Position numbers and translations under genes: made by a program. DNA of 17,586 nucleotides from Candidatus Saccharibacteria bacterium CG10_big_fil_rev_8_21_14_0_10_47_8 (lineage in GTDB: Bacteria > Patescibacteriota > Saccharimonadia > Saccharimonadales > UBA10212): positions 1 through 17,586 of the forward strand of contig PFEG01000028.1 of NCBI GenBank assembly GCA_002793885.1. The letters run 5' to 3'. Under the pieces are notes generated by a model. It was not told where the DNA came from and did not search any database. It saw only the letters and a program-made list of their open reading frames with translations. The number at the start of each line of letters is the position of its first letter. Position 1 is the stretch's first letter. Shown here piece after piece: positions 14,818 to 17,586 of this stretch.

Positions 14818-14907
14818 GGAAGAGTGGCCGAGCGGTTTAAGGTGCTGCTCTCGAAAAGCAGTGTATCGGAAACGGTACCGAGGGTTCGAATCCCTCCTCT
14901 TCCGCCA
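14818..14907 (+). tRNA. tRNA-Ser, anticodon CGA
   Basis: Acceptor stem GGAAGAG (14818-14824) pairs with CTCTTCC (14897-14903); discriminator G and encoded CCA follow (14904-14907). The anticodon stem CTGCT/AGCAG encloses CTCGAAA with anticodon CGA, reading UCG. The long variable arm (TGTATCGGAAACGGTACCGA region) is typical of tRNA-Ser, and the T-loop TTCGAAT is intact. It could be cotranscribed with the deacetylase gene or have its own promoter. Confidence 0.96.
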
Positions 14908-14944
14908 TTAAAGAAAAATCGGCTTCTGTCGGTTTTTTCTTTAA
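14908..14944 (+). terminator. Rho-independent terminator after tRNA-Ser
   Basis: TTAAAGAAAAATCGGC (14908-14923), loop TTCT, GTCGG and then TTTTTTCTTTAA (to 14944). The stem pairs fully with two G-U wobbles, followed by a T tract. The A-rich arm also allows function in reverse. Confidence 0.85.
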
Positions 14945-15089
14945 TGATGAGAGATTTGAGCCCTCGGGCGGTCCGCCAATGGTAGAACGCTACCGAGAGT
15001 TCGGTGGAGTGAGGACGCGCGCAGGAGCTTGCTCCGAGCACGCCGCAACGGAAAAGGACGAAGTCCGCTATCCCTCTCCTCTTCCGCCA
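14945..15089. repeat. Hairpin-rich tRNA-related remnant ending in a copy of the tRNA-Ser 3' end
   Basis: The last 20 bases (15070-15089) match the tRNA-Ser 3' end (14890-14907) except for two inserted bases, and end CTCTTCCGCCA. Before it lie short perfect hairpins: GGCGG/CCGCC (14967-14977), GGTAG/CTACC (14981-14994), ACCGA/TCGGT (14992-15005), GGAGC/GCTCC (15024-15035) and GGAC/GTCC (15056-15066). AATGGTAGAACGC (14978-14990) resembles a tRNA D-arm. No complete tRNA can be folded. It could be debris of tRNA-targeted integration or an unnamed structured RNA. Confidence 0.5.
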
Positions 15090-15094
15090 GGTTC

Positions 15095-15103
15095 TGCTAT
15101 CAT
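15095..15103 (+). promoter_or_regulatory. Extended -10 of the 15110 gene (leaderless type)
   Basis: TGCTATCAT fits the extended -10 form and ends six bases before the ATG at 15110, the same geometry as at phhB. Confidence 0.6.
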
Positions 15104-15109
15104 TAACTT

Positions 15110-15283
15110 ATGAGCGCATGGCTAGTTTCATTGATGGTTTCGGTGGGCGCATCCACCTGGCTTTATACAAAGTTACAAAAAAATAGCGGCAATAATACCC
15201 AGCGGTCAGTTACCGCGTCAGCCATCGCCGGAGTAATATTTTTTATAATTATGCTAAGTATTCTAAGCTTAATACTAAAATGA
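15110..15283 (+). CDS. Small two-helix membrane protein, 57 residues
   Basis: The frame begins MSAWLVSLMVSVGASTWLYT and has a hydrophobic helix (about 3-20), a polar middle with KLQKNSGNNTQRS, and a second helix (about 35-56, with AGVIFFIIMLSILSLIL) ending in Lys and TGA. It was found by reading the sequence, since it is short. The TGCTATCAT promoter element six bases upstream and the clean alternation of helix-polar-helix support it. I have an impression of similar small proteins beside HIT genes in Saccharibacteria, but cannot verify that. No function is known. It is not closely spaced to the HIT gene (109 bases). Confidence 0.7.
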   Translation: MSAWLVSLMVSVGASTWLYTKLQKNSGNNTQRSVTASAIAGVIFFIIMLSILSLILK

Positions 15284-15295
15284 CAAATCGTCATA

Positions 15296-15369
15296 AGGTT
15301 ACGGGTTGTAGGTTACAGGTTATAGCAGCCCGGTCTTTTCTGTCACCTGTTAACTGTTCACTGTAACCT
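15296..15369. repeat. Degenerate AGGTTACAG repeats, direct and inverted
   Basis: AGGTTACGG (15296-15304) and AGGTTACAG (15310-15318) face CTGTCACCT (15340-15348) and CTGTAACCT (15361-15369). The second and fourth form a perfect 9-bp inverted repeat. The whole lies just before the HIT gene's Shine-Dalgarno. It may fold in the leader RNA or be a mobile palindrome remnant. Confidence 0.6.
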
Positions 15370-15392
15370 GGAGCGACTGAAAGGAGCGTTTA

Positions 15393-15782
15393 ATGGCCGA
15401 CAGCATTTTTATCAAAATTATCAGGGGCGATATCCCTTGCCACAAGATTTACGAGGACGATAAAACCCTGGCCTTTTTGGATATCTTTCCGATTGTGCCC
15501 GGGCATGTGTTGGTGGTTTCCAAAAAACAGGTTGAGTATTTATGGGATTTACCAGACGAGGACTACCAGGCAGTTATGGCAGCCTGCAAAAAAGTGGCCA
15601 ATCAGTTGCGCAAGGTTTTGAGAGTTAAATACGTGGGCGTTAAGGTGGTTGGTACCGACGTGCCGCACACCCATCTGCACTTAGTACCATTCAACGACGC
15701 TAAGGACTACTACAAACGCCGCAACCCAGTCCAAGCGGATGACATAGAACTGGCAAATTTAGCGGCAAAACTAGCACTCTAA
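15393..15782 (+). CDS. HIT-family nucleotide hydrolase (HinT-like)
   Basis: The 129-residue protein has the HIT signature VPHTHLHLVPF with His at 92, 94 and 96. PGHVLVV with H38 and the N-terminal FIKIIRGDIPCHKIYEDD stretch are typical of HINT proteins. These enzymes hydrolyse AMP-linked phosphoramidates and related nucleotides in the cytoplasm; the exact substrate is not known here. The length is normal. AAAGGAG lies 7 bases before the ATG and the spacing is ideal, so this gene uses a leadered mRNA, in contrast to the genes on both sides. It may have a promoter in the repeat region upstream or read through from the 15110 gene. Confidence 0.92.
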   Translation: MADSIFIKIIRGDIPCHKIYEDDKTLAFLDIFPIVPGHVLVVSKKQVEYLWDLPDEDYQAVMAACKKVANQLRKVLRVKYVGVKVVGTDVPHTHLHLVPFNDAKDYYKRRNPVQADDIELANLAAKLAL

Positions 15783-15819
15783 GGCTAGCTAACAGCTTAT
15801 AGCTATTAGCTAATAGCCG
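15783..15819. repeat. AGCTA-rich imperfect inverted repeat
   Basis: GGCTAGCTAACAGCT on the left faces AGCTATTAGCTAATAGCC on the right; the arms pair with a two-base gap. It begins at the HIT stop and ends just before the next promoter, so it could end HIT transcription. Confidence 0.55.
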
Positions 15820-15825
15820 TTTGTC

Positions 15826-15834
15826 TGGTATCAT
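15826..15834 (+). promoter_or_regulatory. Extended -10 of the XRE-HAD gene (leaderless type)
   Basis: TGGTATCAT fits the extended -10 form and ends 8 bases before the ATG at 15843. No Shine-Dalgarno is seen. Confidence 0.57.
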
Positions 15835-15842
15835 AAGGCTAT

Positions 15843-16727
15843 ATGAGCTCGGCAAATGGTGGTGTTGCTATTGATGAAAAAGCCCTTGGCAAAAGGCTGC
15901 AGCTAGCCCGCCGCCGGGCAGGTTTAACGCAACAGGAGTTATGTCATAAGGCTAAACTTTCTTACTCCACACTGGCAAAAATCGAACGCGGTGCCATCCG
16001 TTCGCCGTCGGTCTTTACGGTTAGCTCGATAGCTACGGCTACCGGTACCACTGTCGAGGGTCTGCTAGGCCTCTCATCCAAAGCTGGTGGTACTCAAGCG
16101 GCTGGCGCGGAACCCAAAAAAGTATCCAAAACAGGGGTAAAATTTGTTTATTTTGATGTTAATGGCACATTGGTTCGTTTTTACCACAGAGCCTTTACCC
16201 ACATTGCCAGGGACAGTGGCAAACCATCCGATATAGTTGAAACCCTTTTTTGGCGACATAATGACGCGGCCTGCAAGGGCATCATGAGCCCTCAGGACTT
16301 TAGCGCCTCGCTTGGCAAAGAACTTGGCCTTAAAAATTTTGATTGGCTAAAGTATTATCTTGAAGGCGCCGAACCGATGCCCGGAATGAAAGAGCTGGTC
16401 GACTGGGCGGCCAAACACTACGAAGTCGGCCTGCTAAGCAACAGCATGCTTGGTTTCATAGAGGAGCTAAGAAGCAAAGGGCTCATACCTGACATCAATT
16501 ACACCTCTGTTGTGGACTCGTCACGGGTAGGCGCCATAAAGCCCGACCCGCGTATTTACCAAACCGCTTCACAGTTGGCAGCTGTTAAACCAAACGAGAT
16601 TTTACTGATTGATGACAGCCGGGCTAACCTGACAGTCGCCGACAAGGCTGGCTGGCGCGTGCTGTGGTTTGACGACTACCGCCCGGATGAGAGTATTAAG
16701 CGAATCAAGCAGAGCCTAGAGTTCTAA
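15843..16727 (+). CDS. XRE-type HTH fused to a HAD-superfamily domain
   Basis: Residues about 15-75 form a Cro/C1-type HTH (LGKRLQLARRRAGLTQQELCHKAKLSYSTLAKIERGA...). After a Gly/Ala/Lys linker, residues about 99-290 are a HAD domain with a cap. Motif I reads FDVNGTL: nucleophile D105 is kept, but the usual second Asp is N107. Motif II is LLSNS (S199), motif III K233 in AIKPDP and motif IV LLIDDS (D257, D258). Most of the site is intact. Phosphatases need the second Asp as acid/base, so this domain may be a slow enzyme, have another chemistry, or be a ligand or phosphate sensor controlling the DNA-binding half. It converges on valS, with a palindrome between. Target operons are unknown; the gene itself has no visible operator. 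Confidence 0.88.
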   Translation: MSSANGGVAIDEKALGKRLQLARRRAGLTQQELCHKAKLSYSTLAKIERGAIRSPSVFTVSSIATATGTTVEGLLGLSSKAGGTQAAGAEPKKVSKTGVKFVYFDVNGTLVRFYHRAFTHIARDSGKPSDIVETLFWRHNDAACKGIMSPQDFSASLGKELGLKNFDWLKYYLEGAEPMPGMKELVDWAAKHYEVGLLSNSMLGFIEELRSKGLIPDINYTSVVDSSRVGAIKPDPRIYQTASQLAAVKPNEILLIDDSRANLTVADKAGWRVLWFDDYRPDESIKRIKQSLEF

Positions 16728-16754
16728 AAAACCATACTTCAACACATATTTACC

Positions 16755-16779
16755 ATTTACAAGGAGGCTCCTTGTAAAT
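16755..16779. repeat. Intergenic palindrome, copy 3 (possible bidirectional terminator)
   Basis: Arms ATTTACAAGGAG and CTCCTTGTAAAT flank one central G, perfect over 12 bp, followed by AGGGG. It lies between the converging XRE-HAD and valS genes, where a two-way terminator would be expected. The trailing TGTAAATAGGG matches copy 2 at 7656-7666. Confidence 0.82.
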
Positions 16780-16792
16780 AGGGGTAGAACTT

Positions 16793-17586
16793 TTAACTGA
16801 TAGATTTTTTGAAAGAGTCCAACTCTTCCTGGAGAGAAGTTAAAAGTCGCATTTCAGCATCCAGCTGCTGGCGAGTTTGGTTGACTACTGCTGGTGGAGC
16901 ATTAGCCACGTAACTCTTATTAGCCAGGCGATTTTCGAGATTCCTTACAGCTGCCTGCCTGTCATCTTTGCGGGCTTGCAATTTTACTAGATATTTTTGG
17001 GCGGTAGCATGGTCTATGTCCAACCAACAGACCAGCTGAGTCTGAGTCAGGCGTAAGCCTTTGGGGTCCCCTGCCCTGGCTTCTATCACACCACCCAAGC
17101 GGGCCAGGCGAGTGACCAACTCAGCTTCGCTAGCTAGCTGAGGAGCACTGCGGTAGTAAAGTTTCGGTTTACTGACTCCCAGAGTGTTGGCTATCTGGCG
17201 GGCCTCACTAACTACTTCCATGATTGATTCAAAATTTTGGGCAAGGCTAGGATTGGTTTGGACTGTCTGTGGCCAGCTCTGGGTTGCCAGCATCGTTCCC
17301 TGCTCCCAGGCTAATGTTTGCCAAATTGTCTCTGTTACAAACGGCGCGAATGGATGTGTCAGCTTAAGTGCGGATTCCAACGCGTAAGCCATAACCCCAG
17401 TATTAGGCTCGGACTTACTGGCTTCTACGTACCAGTCAGCAAGGTCGTGCCAGACAAAATGGTAGACCAGCTCCCAGGCTTCACTTAGGCGGTAAGCTTC
17501 CATGGCCTTGGCAACCTCACTGCTTACCCTGTCCAGCCGCTGTAAAATCCAGTGATCAGCCGACGAAACCAGCTCGGGGCTGGACT
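16793..17586 (-). CDS. valS: Valyl-tRNA synthetase, C-terminal part (5' end beyond window)
   Basis: About 264 codons are present; the frame stays open to the window edge. Reading in from the edge, SADHWILQRLDRV and EAYRLSEAWELVYHFVWHDLADWYVEASK form the anticodon-binding helices, with LTHPFAPFVTETIWQTL next, as in class Ia ValRS. The last 65 residues or so (ARKDDRQAAVRNLENRL...LLTSLQEELDSFKK) are the C-terminal coiled coil that contacts tRNA. The HIGH and KMSKS motifs lie outside. ValS charges tRNA-Val and edits misactivated threonine; the editing domain is not in the window. A Met at 17503 is internal, not a start. Confidence 0.95.
   Translation of the reverse strand, partial: SSPELVSSADHWILQRLDRVSSEVAKAMEAYRLSEAWELVYHFVWHDLADWYVEASKSEPNTGVMAYALESALKLTHPFAPFVTETIWQTLAWEQGTMLATQSWPQTVQTNPSLAQNFESIMEVVSEARQIANTLGVSKPKLYYRSAPQLASEAELVTRLARLGGVIEARAGDPKGLRLTQTQLVCWLDIDHATAQKYLVKLQARKDDRQAAVRNLENRLANKSYVANAPPAVVNQTRQQLDAEMRLLTSLQEELDSFKKSIS

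Noticed and set aside
14814..15041. 75-codon frame on the minus strand across tRNA-Ser (ends with GGIRTLGTVSDTLLFESSTLNRSATLP-like sequence)
   Set aside because: It is the antisense reading of the tRNA gene, a well-known false protein.
17184..17387. Plus-strand frame inside valS
   Set aside because: It is antisense to a clearly conserved synthetase segment.

Overview
The window most likely comes from a Candidatus Saccharibacteria (TM7) or closely related Patescibacteria genome. The evidence is several short type IV pilin-like proteins sharing an unusual GFVGWYV(W/Y)H transmembrane block, many small single-pass membrane proteins of unknown family, compact spacing and intergenic palindromes. 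UGA is read as stop (for example at the ends of phhB, the 15110 gene and the 871 gene), so the code looks like the standard table 11. This assignment is inference; there is no rRNA or marker gene that fixes it.

Layout. 86-1407 holds a pilin-like gene and an unknown membrane-anchored gene. 1465-5347 is a copper module: a minus-strand, membrane-anchored His-rich protein diverges from a csoR-like repressor gene. The repressor gene is followed by a two-repeat DUF305 protein, a 56-residue two-helix membrane protein, a possible 24-codon leader and a CopB-type (CPH) P1B ATPase. A perfect CsoR-type palindrome, TACCCCCTGGGGGTA, lies in the spacer of both divergent promoters, so one repressor can plausibly silence both arms. 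5446-5748 is a pterin carbinolamine dehydratase. 5836-7153 is a pair of pilin-like genes. 7220-8330 holds two unknown proteins. 8407-11307 is a large secreted or surface-anchored SGNH esterase-like protein. 11392-12678 is an MFS exporter. 12726-13829 (minus) is an unknown four-helix membrane protein that diverges from a NodB-type polysaccharide deacetylase (13935-14801). tRNA-Ser(CGA) follows at 14818-14907, then a strong terminator and a hairpin-rich stretch ending in a near copy of the tRNA 3' end. After that come a 57-residue membrane protein, a HIT protein, an XRE-HAD fusion and, convergent with it, the 3' end of valS running off the window.

Expression. Two start types can be seen. Genes inside operons have good Shine-Dalgarno sequences. 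Several first genes instead have a -10 hexamer 6 to 9 bases before the start codon and no Shine-Dalgarno, which predicts leaderless mRNAs. Four of these have exactly six bases between hexamer and start codon.

The points most worth following up are the copper module with its shared operator and uncharacterised His-rich partner, the leaderless promoter pattern, the three related intergenic palindromes, the debris behind the tRNA-Ser gene, and the XRE-HAD fusion whose second catalytic Asp is Asn. No gene-free stretch exceeds 300 bases, and there is no CRISPR array, transposase or replication origin that I can see.
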